64,000 nt of DNA, from assembly GCF_009712035.1 (NCBI RefSeq), contig NZ_VILB01000006.1, forward strand, positions 1 to 64,000. The letters are read 5' to 3'. The translations under genes and the position numbers were made by a program. Origin of the DNA: Anabaena sp. UHCC 0187. Lineage in GTDB: Bacteria > Cyanobacteriota > Cyanobacteriia > Cyanobacteriales > Nostocaceae. Shown here piece by piece: positions 9,439-18,420 of the stretch. Positions within the stretch are counted from its first letter, which is position 1, and every line of letters starts with the position of its first letter. The notes below the pieces were generated by a model, which saw only the letters and a program-made list of their open reading frames with translations, had not been told where the DNA came from and made no database searches.

Positions 9439-10830
9439 CTAGAAAAGAGTTTTATTCTTAACTGAACCACATGAAATTAAACCCTGTTTTTCCAACAATG
9501 CTGCAACCCGTAAAATTAAAGCCTCATTATAAGGTGCTGCAATCAATTGTACTCCTAAAGGTAAAGAATTTTCTTGATTTATGGGAACAGATAAAACAGG
9601 TAAACCAATAAAAGATAAAGGTTGCGTGAATAAACCCAAATGAGGACGAATGAGAATTTCTTCACCATTTAATATCATAGTTTGTTGACCAATTAATGGT
9701 GCAGTAATTGGCGTTGTTGGGGCAATAATTATATCTACATTTTCAAATACTTCTCTAACTTGATTTCGATACCAGCTTCTAAACCGCTGCGCTTGTAAAT
9801 ACCAATGATTAGGAATTAACGCACCTGCCAAAAATCTATCTCGCGTGGCAAAATCAAAATCTTGGGGACGAGTTTTTAATTGATGTAAATGTAAATTTGC
9901 CCCTTCAGAAGCCGTAATTATAAAAGCCGCAGCACGGGCAATTTTCGCTTCTGGAATAGTTACATATTCAGTCACATTTAAAGCATTAGCAACTTTTTGA
10001 ACAGCTTGTAAAGCCTCTGTTGCGGCATTTTGGGTAAAATAATCATCGGCGATCGCAATTCTCAGATTAGAGATATCATAATTTAATTGTGGTAAACACT
10101 GTTCAATGGGACGTTTTGTGCAAATGGGATCATTTTCATCTTCACCTTGCAAAACATCAAAAATTGTAGCAATATCTCGGACTGAATTAGCAAAATGACC
10201 GATATGATCTAAACTGCTAGAAAATAATTTTACACCTGCACGGGATAACCTGCCATAAGTAGGTTTAAACCCAAAAACACCACATAAAGCCGCAGGAACC
10301 CGAATTGAACCGTTAGTATCTGAACCCAAAGTAAAAGGAACTAACCCCCCAGCAACCGCAGCAGCAGAACCACCGGAAGAACCTCCCGCAACCCGATTTA
10401 AATCATGGGGGTTATGAGTTGCACCATAATGGGCATTGTCTGTGACAAATCCATAAGCATATTCATCCATATTTAACGCCCCAACTAACACTGCACCGGC
10501 TTTTTTTAATCTCTTAATTGCGGTTGCGTCTTGGGTAGCGGGAGGATTTTCGGCGTTGATTTTTGCACCTGCTAATGTTGTTAAACCAGAAATATCAAAA
10601 AGGTTTTTTACCGCAAAAGGTACACCAGTTAAAACACCGGGATTTTTACCTTCTGCAATTTCTTTGTCAATACGTTCTGCATTTTGTAAAGCGGTTTCTG
10701 CGGTAATTGTTGTAAAGCAATTTAATTCATCATTCTTAGCAGCAATTTTAGTTAATGCAGCTTGGGTAATATCCACTGCGCTAACTTTACCTGATAACAC
10801 ATTTTCGGCTATAGATACAGCATCTTTCAT
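9439..10830 (-). CDS. amidase-signature hydrolase, AtzE-like
   Basis: 463-residue amidase-signature enzyme. The catalytic Lys is in PFAVKNLFDIS, the Gly/Ser-rich core is VAGGSSGGSAAAVAGG, and the nucleophile segment is GSDTNGSIRVPAALCG, giving a Ser-cisSer-Lys triad. The arrangement with a short upstream gene overlapping by 4 bases (ATGA) matches AtzE (1-carboxybiuret hydrolase) with its small GatC-like partner AtzG. GatA of the tRNA amidotransferase is the other close family, but no gatB or gatC is adjacent. The true substrate is inferred only; hydrolysis of a small amide releasing ammonia is likely. Confidence 0.82.
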   Translation of the reverse strand: MKDAVSIAENVLSGKVSAVDITQAALTKIAAKNDELNCFTTITAETALQNAERIDKEIAEGKNPGVLTGVPFAVKNLFDISGLTTLAGAKINAENPPATQDATAIKRLKKAGAVLVGALNMDEYAYGFVTDNAHYGATHNPHDLNRVAGGSSGGSAAAVAGGLVPFTLGSDTNGSIRVPAALCGVFGFKPTYGRLSRAGVKLFSSSLDHIGHFANSVRDIATIFDVLQGEDENDPICTKRPIEQCLPQLNYDISNLRIAIADDYFTQNAATEALQAVQKVANALNVTEYVTIPEAKIARAAAFIITASEGANLHLHQLKTRPQDFDFATRDRFLAGALIPNHWYLQAQRFRSWYRNQVREVFENVDIIIAPTTPITAPLIGQQTMILNGEEILIRPHLGLFTQPLSFIGLPVLSVPINQENSLPLGVQLIAAPYNEALILRVAALLEKQGLISCGSVKNKTLF

Positions 10831-11015
10831 GGTTCAAAAATCGGTGCAATTTCTATTGATTCTGGTAAAGGGAAGTTATTGACGATTTCGGCTATGTCTT
10901 TAATTCTTTCAAAGTTAGCAATTACGCCATGTTTATATTCATCATTTATTGGTAAGTCCAATAAAAACGACATTTGATTAACGTATTCTTGAACATTAAA
11001 ATCTTGATTTTCCAT
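10827..11015 (-). CDS. DUF4089 (AtzG/GatC-like) small partner of the amidase
   Basis: 62 residues starting MENQDFNVQEYVNQMSFLLD, ending PLPESIEIAPIFEP. This is the short helical DUF4089 family; the characterised member AtzG wraps around AtzE as GatC does around GatA. I choose ATG 11015: the longer frame to 11054 only translates an interspersed repeat (VWLTPRFAIV). Its TGA overlaps the amidase ATG, which implies translational coupling and a 1:1 complex. The repeat at 11025-11050 occupies the place where the ribosome-binding site and leader would be. Confidence 0.78.
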   Translation of the reverse strand: MENQDFNVQEYVNQMSFLLDLPINDEYKHGVIANFERIKDIAEIVNNFPLPESIEIAPIFEP

Positions 11016-11024
11016 TTTTTTAAC

Positions 11025-11050
11025 GATAGCGAAGCGTGGCGTTAGCCATA
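11025..11050. repeat. interspersed 'gatagcgaagcgtggcgttagccata' element
   Basis: 26-bp repeat with close copies at 20843-20863 (shorter) and 35105-35130. The three copies lie in unrelated contexts: a gene leader, a broken REP and a MITE-like element. This suggests that the element inserts into other repeats and leaders. Confidence 0.7.
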
Positions 11051-11090
11051 CCACAGAGACACAGAGGAATATGAGGAAGAGTTCACTATA

Positions 11091-11507
11091 TTATATAGTA
11101 TTCAAGCTTTGTCTTAGATCATCTAACGGTGATTCTGGTATTTCAGGTTCATTAGGACAAAATTCTAAATCAACATAATCTGAATATTTTTTCATAGGTG
11201 AAATTGACATCTTTATTTTAATCTTTCCTGTCTGCCACCCTTTTCCACCAATTCTTAAAAGCTGGCAATCTTTTAACATTTGAAATTGCAAATCATCTAC
11301 ATAAATATCTTGGTCATAAATTTTAAAATCACGCAAATGGTCAATACAATTTCTGGTATAAATATCAATGTTATTGCCCATGTATGAAGATTTTTTTCCT
11401 CTAATTCCGTTGATTACCAACTCTCTTAATCTACCTACTGTAAGACTATCCTTAGAAATCTGTATGATATCATCATCACAGTGTAACGGAATAAATTTAT
11501 CACTCAT
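11091..11507 (-). CDS. KGK-type small cyanobacterial protein
   Basis: 138 residues, cytosolic. The C-terminal half has IGGKGWQTGKIKIKMSIS, resembling the KGK motif of a small cyanobacterial family of unknown function; the tail is acidic and proline-containing. The N-terminal half (LHCDDDIIQISKDSLTVGRL) looks like a short beta-rich domain. It precedes the DUF4089/amidase pair on the same strand with a gap of about 75 bases, so co-transcription is possible. The family assignment rests on one motif and is moderate. Confidence 0.6.
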   Translation of the reverse strand: MSDKFIPLHCDDDIIQISKDSLTVGRLRELVINGIRGKKSSYMGNNIDIYTRNCIDHLRDFKIYDQDIYVDDLQFQMLKDCQLLRIGGKGWQTGKIKIKMSISPMKKYSDYVDLEFCPNEPEIPESPLDDLRQSLNTI

Positions 11508-11626
11508 ATCTATCTTCCTAAATTATTAATATCAACAATAATAAATATACCATTTCATTGTATTTGTCAACCTGTAAAATTATATAAATCAACCTAAGAC
11601 TTACACAGAATATCTCTCAAACTCTC

Positions 11627-11664
11627 TTTCCTTCCTTCGTGAACTTCGTGCCTTCGTGGTTCAT
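11627..11664. repeat. interspersed 'cttcgtg' word repeat
   Basis: ccttcgtgaacttcgtgccttcgtggttcat, three cttcgtg words, running into the stop codon of the thioredoxin/NHL gene. It is related in style to the cctctgcg family and to the ctccgtgtccttcgtagttcctgc stretch that ends the pseudogene near 49122. Confidence 0.55.
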
Positions 11665-13181
11665 TTTTTTATTGCTTGTGTATAAGTCCTATAACCATTC
11701 TCAGGAAAACACACCCCAGACGCACACAAACCAGAAAATTGTAAAGTTATCATTTCCAAACTTTCCAAATTAACACGCCGAATTACATGATTATTGGTAT
11801 CACAAATATATAGATATTCACCCAAATAACTCAAACTCGAAGGTTCAGATAAAAGATAATTTTCACCATTTAATAAAATAGTTTTACATTCACCATTCTT
11901 CAGATTTACTAATTTAATTTTATGATTATATGTATCTGTAACCCAAAGAAAATTATTACCATATTCCACACCTAAACAATGCTGTAAACGCACATTATCA
12001 CCCATATCATCTTTATCACCAAAACCAAACAAAGAACCACTACCGCAAATTGTTCTTACCTTGCCATTTTCGGCTATTTCCACACCCCGAATTGAACTAA
12101 CTTCGCTATCAGCAATAAATAACTCTTTACCATTTGTAGTAATTCCGCTAGGTTGAGCAAATGCACATTCTTGAAAATTACCATCTACACAACCTTCTGC
12201 ACCAGTTCCCGCATAACTTGTGATATTACCTGTTGCTAAATTCATTTGCCAAATTTGATGACAACCTGCCATTGTGATAAATAGGAAATTATCAACTTTA
12301 ACTAAATCCCAAGGTGAATTTAATGATGTTGCTAATGCAGCACCACCGTGAGGATAAATAATATGGCTTTGTTTCCCCGTTCCTGCAATTGTTTCTACTA
12401 ATTGTTTTTGCAAATCAACACGTCGTAAAACATGATTTTCTGTATCAGCAATATAAAGAATTTGATTTTCTAGATCATAAGTCATTCCTTGGGGAGCAGA
12501 AAATTGTACTTCTGCAAAGTTACCATCTTTCAAACCGGATTTTCCTGTACCAATAACATGAATAATTTCCCAATCAAAATTACTCATTATTATGCGATGA
12601 TGTCCAGAATCAGCAATAAATAAACCCGCTGCTGTTGCTAAAACTTGACTGGGAAAAGCTAAAGGTGTAATTAATGGTTTTTGCTGTTTTTCTAATGTAA
12701 ATTCAAGTTGTTGAAAATTGATTTTATCTTGATTTTTACTAATTAACTCAATAACGATATTTTCAATAACTTGAAGATTCCCTTCTCCAGAAAATTGAGC
12801 AATTACATATCCTTGTGGATCAATAATAATTAATGTTGGCCACGCTTTAACTGTATAACTTTCCCAAATCCGAAAATCCCTATCAACAACAATCGGGTGT
12901 TCAATATCATGACGCAAGATAGCTTGACGAATATTGGCAATTTCCTTTTCATTATCAAATTTTCCAGAGTGAATACCTATAATTGTCAAACTATCCTGAT
13001 ATTTATGTTCTAAATATTTCAAATCTGGTAAAATGTGAATACAGTTAATGCAGCAATATGTCCAAAAGTCTAAAATGATAATTCTACCTTTGAGATTTTT
13101 TAAAGATAAGGGTTTATTTGTATTTAGCCATTGGTGATTTTGTGGGATTTCTGGCGCTCTAACACGGGGAATTATGGGCAT
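11661..13181 (-). CDS. thioredoxin-like plus NHL beta-propeller protein
   Basis: 506 residues. The N-terminal TlpA-like thioredoxin domain carries ILDFWTYCCINCIHILPDL (a CxxC pair within CCINC), and residues to about 150 complete the fold. From about 170 to the end are NHL repeats (FIADSGHHRIIM, LYIADTENHVLRRVDL, LWVTDTYNHKIKLVNL, LYICDTNNHVIRRVNL), which form a six-bladed propeller. This fusion is widespread, including in animals (NHLRC2). No signal peptide is visible, so it is probably cytosolic; its thiol substrate is unknown. It is transcribed divergently from glsA, with only about 26 bases between the starts. Confidence 0.85.
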   Translation of the reverse strand: MPIIPRVRAPEIPQNHQWLNTNKPLSLKNLKGRIIILDFWTYCCINCIHILPDLKYLEHKYQDSLTIIGIHSGKFDNEKEIANIRQAILRHDIEHPIVVDRDFRIWESYTVKAWPTLIIIDPQGYVIAQFSGEGNLQVIENIVIELISKNQDKINFQQLEFTLEKQQKPLITPLAFPSQVLATAAGLFIADSGHHRIIMSNFDWEIIHVIGTGKSGLKDGNFAEVQFSAPQGMTYDLENQILYIADTENHVLRRVDLQKQLVETIAGTGKQSHIIYPHGGAALATSLNSPWDLVKVDNFLFITMAGCHQIWQMNLATGNITSYAGTGAEGCVDGNFQECAFAQPSGITTNGKELFIADSEVSSIRGVEIAENGKVRTICGSGSLFGFGDKDDMGDNVRLQHCLGVEYGNNFLWVTDTYNHKIKLVNLKNGECKTILLNGENYLLSEPSSLSYLGEYLYICDTNNHVIRRVNLESLEMITLQFSGLCASGVCFPENGYRTYTQAIKK

Positions 13182-13207
13182 TTTATTTTGATTTGAGGAT
13201 AAAGCTT

Positions 13208-14122
13208 TTGATAGGAATAGAAAGCATCAATATAGATAATTTATCTATCTGGGTAGAACAAGCAAAAAGCCAAGCAGCACAAGGGAAAGTTATTGAACGC
13301 ATTCCTCAATTAGCTATAGTTAATCCTAGCTTGTTTGCAGTTCATATAAGTTGTGAATCAGGAGAAAATTATAGTTTGGGAGATACAGATTGTGTATTTC
13401 CATTTATGAGTGTCATAAAGCCATTTTCTTTACTATACCTGCTCGAATATTATCGAGCAAAACAGGTTTTGCAATGGGTTGGGGTTAAACCCTCGGATGC
13501 GCCTTTTAATTCTTTAACGCAATTGATAGCAGATAATGGATATCCTCGCAACTCCATGATTAATAGTGGTGCTATTACTCTCGCTGATAAGTTACCAGGA
13601 AAGAATGCAAATGAATGTACACAATTGTTTTGTAAATGGTTAAACAAATTAGCAGATACTCAATTATATATAGATGCAAATATTCTTGCTTCAGTTCGTG
13701 CTAATCGTTCCCCAATAAATATAGATATTACTAACTATCTCTACAAAGCTGGACATTTAAATAATATTGAATTATCTCTTGACGTTTATGAGCAGATATG
13801 TTGTTTATCTGGGACAGTAGTAGATTTAGCGAAGCTGGGAAAAGTATTAGCTTGCAAAAGCGAGGTTATAAAAAATCAACACCGTCAAATTGTGAATGCG
13901 GTGATGTTAACTTGCGGTTTATATGAAGCTTCCGCTGAGTATGCTGTGAAAATTGGTTTACCAATAAAATCGGGTATTGGTGGTGGACTTGTCGCCATCA
14001 TACCAAATCATGGAGCAATAGCCAGCTACAGTCCGGCTTTAGATAGTGTAGGTAATCCTGTAGCTGGTTTGGCACTAATGGAAACTTTATCTCAAAATTT
14101 GCAACTGAGTATTTTTGGTTAA
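13208..14122 (+). CDS. glsA: glutaminase
   Basis: Glutaminase of the serine-dependent beta-lactamase fold; hydrolyses glutamine to glutamate and ammonia. Landmarks are WVEQAKSQAAQGKVIERIPQ, the SxxK catalytic pair in PFMSVIKPFSLL, NSGAITLAD, and the C-terminal GIGGGLVAIIPNHGAIA. Length (about 304) is normal. There is no ATG at the N-terminus; I choose TTG 13208 because GAGG lies 9 bases before it, with TTG 13193 as the alternative. The stop abuts the stop of the convergent lipoprotein gene with no gap. Confidence 0.9.
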   Translation: MIGIESINIDNLSIWVEQAKSQAAQGKVIERIPQLAIVNPSLFAVHISCESGENYSLGDTDCVFPFMSVIKPFSLLYLLEYYRAKQVLQWVGVKPSDAPFNSLTQLIADNGYPRNSMINSGAITLADKLPGKNANECTQLFCKWLNKLADTQLYIDANILASVRANRSPINIDITNYLYKAGHLNNIELSLDVYEQICCLSGTVVDLAKLGKVLACKSEVIKNQHRQIVNAVMLTCGLYEASAEYAVKIGLPIKSGIGGGLVAIIPNHGAIASYSPALDSVGNPVAGLALMETLSQNLQLSIFG

Positions 14123-15517
14123 TTACTCTTCGAGTTGGGATTTGGGATTTTCCATTGTCTCGCTAGGTAAATTTAACTCCTCTGTTTCTGTTATTTCTGC
14201 TTGTGGTGCTGGAGGAGTCACAAGAGGAGTTGGTGTCACTTCAGGAATTTTAACTTCGGGAATTGGTTGTTTCTCTACTTTCGTTGCTGGAGTTGGTGTA
14301 ACTTCGGGAATTGGCTGTTTTTCTACTTTCGTTGCTGGAGTGGTTATAACTTCAGGAATTTTAACTTTGGGAATTGGTTGTTTCTCTACCTTGGTTTCTG
14401 GAGTTGGTGTAACTTCGGGAATTGGCTGTTTTTCTACTTTCGTTACTGGAGTGGGTATAACTTCAGGAATTTTAACTTCAGGAATTGGTTGTTTCTTTAC
14501 CTTGGTTTCTGGAGTTGGTGCAGGGATAGGTTCAGTAACTGGAATCTTAGCGGTATAAGTTGGGTCTACAATGCCACGGACTTCATCTGCTGTCAATTCC
14601 CCTCTGACAATTTTGGATAAAGTATCTTGACCATTGGGTTGGTAATTAATTAATCTGATACTGGTATTAAAGGCATTTTTCACAGGTTGTCCTTGATTAT
14701 CGAGGAATTCCAGTTTTACCCAAGTTTTACCGGGTTTAAACCCTTTGAGATAAATAGGTTGCCAACGATCAAGAATAAAGCTCTCACCATTAACTGTACT
14801 CCGAATCCGCCAATTACTCATTGTATCGTCAGGATTAGTTTCAGCGAGACTGTGCAATGGTGCATTAGTTAGGTAGAAATCCAGCATAATTGGTTCTGCT
14901 CCATAACCACCATTGGGACGACTATAAGTAAGTAAGGGTAATTTAGAATCTGGGTTGTTTTCCTCGGTTTTCGTCAAAACGTGAAATGTGGCTTGAGCAT
15001 AAGCACCTTCATTTTTGAAACTTTCATGCCACGGACGAGAAGCAAACACGCGAAGAGTATGCGTACCGGGGGATAAGTCTGACAACACCACTGGCTGATT
15101 TAAATCGTAAACAGCTATATAAGGTTGATTGTCTAAAATTAGGTGCAAATGGGGGCCAAGTTGCCATTGAGGGTCTTTAAATATCGGTAAGTCCTTAACT
15201 TGTAACTTCACTTTAACTATATTGTCTGGAAGAATTTCATCTATCTGGGGACTGAGGATGCTGACTTGGGGTTGATAACCCTCTAAGCTGGGACGCAATG
15301 CTTGGATAACATCTGGTGGTGCGGTTTCTGAAAATGTCCCAGAAATTTCTGAAGCTGGGGGCGCTTTCATGAAGGGATTAATGGATACTTCCTGACTTTT
15401 TACTGCTTCAACGCAACTACTTAAGTTAACAACTAGCACTAATGCGATAACCCATTTAATAATTGGGAATCCGGTTGAAAAAAGTGACTTAAAAAATTTT
15501 CTGCACCCAGTGTTCAT
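14123..15517 (-). CDS. lipoprotein with Pro/Lys/Glu tandem-repeat tail
   Basis: 464 residues, not recognised by name. The N-terminus has a hydrophobic segment and a lipobox (VVNLSSC), so it should be lipid-anchored. Residues about 60-320 form a beta-rich region (QLGPHLHLILDNQPYIAVYD, LSPGTHTLRVFASRPWHESF) like extracellular adhesion or Big-type folds. From about 325 the tail repeats PxTKVEKQPIPEV and KIPEV units, encoded by a 111-bp tandem repeat; such tails span cell-wall distances. The last residues are acidic. Probably an outer-surface or periplasmic structural protein. Confidence 0.72.
   Translation of the reverse strand: MNTGCRKFFKSLFSTGFPIIKWVIALVLVVNLSSCVEAVKSQEVSINPFMKAPPASEISGTFSETAPPDVIQALRPSLEGYQPQVSILSPQIDEILPDNIVKVKLQVKDLPIFKDPQWQLGPHLHLILDNQPYIAVYDLNQPVVLSDLSPGTHTLRVFASRPWHESFKNEGAYAQATFHVLTKTEENNPDSKLPLLTYSRPNGGYGAEPIMLDFYLTNAPLHSLAETNPDDTMSNWRIRSTVNGESFILDRWQPIYLKGFKPGKTWVKLEFLDNQGQPVKNAFNTSIRLINYQPNGQDTLSKIVRGELTADEVRGIVDPTYTAKIPVTEPIPAPTPETKVKKQPIPEVKIPEVIPTPVTKVEKQPIPEVTPTPETKVEKQPIPKVKIPEVITTPATKVEKQPIPEVTPTPATKVEKQPIPEVKIPEVTPTPLVTPPAPQAEITETEELNLPSETMENPKSQLEE
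14238..14570. repeat. 111-bp tandem repeat, about 3 copies
   Basis: The words acttcaggaattttaact recur at 14238, 14349 and 14460, exactly 111 bp apart. Each 37-codon unit itself contains two related halves. The units are not identical, and the period keeps the frame. Confidence 0.85.
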
Positions 15518-15893
15518 GTTTTTATTCCGTAATAGTTTTTAACAATTAACGCCATCATTGTGGCGCAAATTATGACTTATGGACTATGGATTAAGAGCAT
15601 AAATCCATGTCCAAAGTTATAAATCTACCTACTTTTGTCTGATTAGAATGCCAAATAAGTGATTTTTTTGACTTAATTCCCAAAGAAGAATTTGCTGATA
15701 GACCGCCTAATTTGGTTGAAAGTAGCTAAACAGTAAGGGTTTAAGCCAATTTCCGTATCAATCATAAGTTTTCCAAATTGTTGTTCTTTGTAAATTAAAT
15801 GAAGAGTCTATTGACATTTGGACAATGTATCGGAATTGGTAAGGTAGATTGGACGATAAATCGGGCTATTTTTAATTATTGTTAACAGGTCTA

Positions 15894-15922
15894 TAACAAT
15901 GTGCAAGTTCTCACTCTATAAT
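15894..15922 (+). promoter_or_regulatory. candidate psaA promoter in a 530-bp upstream region
   Basis: The 15518-16048 interval has no gene. A perfect TATAAT at 15917-15922 would give a leader of about 120 bases; a 17-base spacer puts the -35 at taacaa, which is poor. A TTGACA at 15811-15816 lacks a good -10. psaA in other cyanobacteria has more than one promoter and light-dependent control by RpaB. I did not find a clear RpaB (HLR1) direct repeat. Confidence 0.35.
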
Positions 15923-16048
15923 TCAACAGAAACAACTTTTCTTTTCCACACGACAACCGCATCGTTAGTCCAGAGAAATCTGAAAACTGCGACTGTGTTA
16001 TTCTAGGTGGTATTCATGATTCCCAATTCCTTATAGAGAGGAGGTCGA

Positions 16049-18307
16049 ATGACGATTAGTCCTCCGGAGCGAGAGGAAAAAAAAGCAAGAGTGATCGTTG
16101 ATAATGATCCGGTTCCTACCTCATTTGAAAAATGGGCAAAGCCAGGACATTTCGAGAGATCCTTAAACCGAGGCCCAAAAACCACAACCTGGATTTGGAA
16201 CCTCCATGCCCTCGCCCATGATTTTGATACACATACAAGCGATTTAGAAGACATCTCCCGCAAGATATTCGCCGCTCACTTCGGCCATTTGGCTGTAGTA
16301 GCAATCTGGTTGAGCGGGATGTTGTTCCATGGCGCTAAGTTCTCTAACTACGAAGCTTGGCTGGCTGATCCATTAGGAGTTAAGCCCAGCGCCCAAACTG
16401 TTTGGTCTATTGTTGGTCAAGACATTTTAAACGGTGATATGGGCGGCGGTTTCCGCGGCATTCAAATCACCTCTGGCTTGTTCCAAGTATGGCGTGGCTG
16501 GGGTATCACTAGCTCCTTCCAGCTATATGTAACTGCAATTGGCGGCTTGGTATTAGCAGGCTTGTTCTTATTTGCTGGCTGGTTCCACTACCACAAACGC
16601 GCTCCTAAACTGGAATGGTTCCAGAATGTGGAGTCAATGCTGAATCATCACTTATCAGTGTTGCTAGGCTGTGGTTCTTTAGGATGGGCTGGTCACTTAA
16701 TCCACGTTTCTGCACCAATCAACAATCTGTTAGATGCAGGTGTAGCAGCTAAGGACATCCCTCTGCCCCATGAATTGCTGTTCAATACAGCAAAAATGGC
16801 AGAACTTTACCCTGGTTTCGCTAGTGGTTTAACACCTTTCTTCACCTTAAATTGGGGAGCTTACGCTGATATCCTCACCTTTAAGGGTGGTTTAAACCCA
16901 GTTACAGGCGGCTTGTGGATGACTGATATTTCTCATCACCACCTAGCGATCGCTGTACTGTTCATCGTTGCTGGTCATATGTACCGTACCAACTGGGGTA
17001 TCGGTCATAACATCAAAGATATTCTAGAAGCTCATAAAGGTCCTTTCACTGGCGAAGGTCACAAAGGTCTTTACGAAAACCTCACCACTTCTTGGCACGC
17101 TCAATTAGCTACTAACCTAGCTTTCTTGGGTTCCTTGACAATCATTATCGCGCACCATATGTACGCGATGCCTCCCTATCCTTACTTGGCAACTGATTAC
17201 GCAACACAATTGTGTATTTTCACTCACCATATTTGGATCGGTGGTTTCTTGATTGTTGGTGGCGCTGCTCACGCAGCCATCTTCATGGTGCGCGATTACG
17301 ATCCTGTTGTTAACCAAAACAACGTATTAGATCGCGTGATTCGTCACCGTGACGCTATCATTTCTCACCTCAACTGGGTTTGTATTTTCTTAGGCTTCCA
17401 CAGCTTTGGTTTGTACATTCACAATGACACCATGCGTGCCTTGGGTCGTCCCCAGGATATGTTCTCCGACAGTGCAATTCAATTGCAACCAGTATTTGCT
17501 CAATGGGTGCAAAACCTGCACACATTAGCTCCCGGCAACACAGCACCTAACGCTCTTCAAGTAGTTAGTCATGCTTTTGGTGGCGGATTGGTAGCTGTAG
17601 GCGGTAAGGTCGCAATGATGCCCATTGTTTTGGGTACAGCGGACTTCATGGTTCACCACATCCACGCATTCACCATTCACGTTACTGTTCTCATCTTGCT
17701 CAAAGGTGTATTGTATGCCCGTAGTTCTCGTCTGATTCCAGACAAGGCTAACTTAGGCTTCCGATTCCCTTGCGATGGTCCAGGTCGTGGCGGTACTTGC
17801 CAAGTTTCCGGTTGGGATCACATCTTCCTCGGACTCTTCTGGATGTATAACTCCTTATCAATTGTAATTTTCCACTTTAGCTGGAAGATGCAGTCTGATG
17901 TCTGGGGAACAGTAGATGCAGATGGCACAGTAAATCACATTACTGGTGGCAACTTTGCAGAAAGTGCTATCACCATCAACGGTTGGTTACGTGACTTCTT
18001 GTGGGCGCAAGCTACACAAGTAATCAACTCCTACGGAACTGAATTGTCCGCTTACGGACTCATGTTCTTAGGCGCTCACTTCGTTTGGGCGTTCAGCTTA
18101 ATGTTCCTGTTCAGTGGTCGTGGCTACTGGCAAGAATTAATTGAGTCCATTGTTTGGGCGCACAATAAACTGAAAGTAGCCCCAACAATTCAGCCTCGCG
18201 CACTGAGCATCACTCAAGGTCGGGCTGTAGGTGTGGCTCACTACCTATTAGGAGGAATTGCCACCACTTGGGCATTCTTCCACGCACACATCCTTTCAGT
18301 AGGATAA
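16049..18307 (+). CDS. psaA: photosystem I P700 apoprotein A1
   Basis: 752 residues, full length. With PsaB it forms the thylakoid-membrane heterodimer that carries P700, the A0/A1 acceptors and the FX cluster, driving plastocyanin or cytochrome c6 to ferredoxin electron transfer. The FX loop is [19 protein letters not shown], supplying two of the four cluster cysteines. Many His-containing helices ([37 protein letters not shown]) bind chlorophyll. The ATG at 16049 is preceded by a strong gaggagg at 16039. It leads the psaA-psaB operon, with a 113-base gap before psaB. Confidence 0.98.
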   Translation: MTISPPEREEKKARVIVDNDPVPTSFEKWAKPGHFERSLNRGPKTTTWIWNLHALAHDFDTHTSDLEDISRKIFAAHFGHLAVVAIWLSGMLFHGAKFSNYEAWLADPLGVKPSAQTVWSIVGQDILNGDMGGGFRGIQITSGLFQVWRGWGITSSFQLYVTAIGGLVLAGLFLFAGWFHYHKRAPKLEWFQNVESMLNHHLSVLLGCGSLGWAGHLIHVSAPINNLLDAGVAAKDIPLPHELLFNTAKMAELYPGFASGLTPFFTLNWGAYADILTFKGGLNPVTGGLWMTDISHHHLAIAVLFIVAGHMYRTNWGIGHNIKDILEAHKGPFTGEGHKGLYENLTTSWHAQLATNLAFLGSLTIIIAHHMYAMPPYPYLATDYATQLCIFTHHIWIGGFLIVGGAAHAAIFMVRDYDPVVNQNNVLDRVIRHRDAIISHLNWVCIFLGFHSFGLYIHNDTMRALGRPQDMFSDSAIQLQPVFAQWVQNLHTLAPGNTAPNALQVVSHAFGGGLVAVGGKVAMMPIVLGTADFMVHHIHAFTIHVTVLILLKGVLYARSSRLIPDKANLGFRFPCDGPGRGGTCQVSGWDHIFLGLFWMYNSLSIVIFHFSWKMQSDVWGTVDADGTVNHITGGNFAESAITINGWLRDFLWAQATQVINSYGTELSAYGLMFLGAHFVWAFSLMFLFSGRGYWQELIESIVWAHNKLKVAPTIQPRALSITQGRAVGVAHYLLGGIATTWAFFHAHILSVG

Positions 18308-18323
18308 AAATCAGTGGAATTTT

Positions 18324-18356
18324 GGATTTTGGATTTTCAGATTTAATCCAAAATCC
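18324..18356. repeat. hairpin element between psaA and psaB
   Basis: ggattttggatt (18324-18335) is perfectly complementary to aatccaaaatcc (18345-18356), within a longer AT-rich palindromic tract (about 18318-18378) made of ggatttt/aaaatcc words. The words are typical of small dispersed repeats. No T-run makes it a clear terminator; it may affect mRNA processing or the PsaA:PsaB ratio. Confidence 0.65.
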
Positions 18357-18420
18357 AGAATCTAAAATCTAAAATTTTGCTGACAAATAATGGCTAAAGG
18401 TCAGAGGACATATCACACCT

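Noticed and set aside
14115-14620. Long plus-strand open frames opposite the lipoprotein gene (Gly/Cys/Phe repeats)
   Set aside because: They are the antisense reading of the 111-bp tandem repeat; composition is unlike a real protein and the minus-strand frame has a lipobox and a normal domain.
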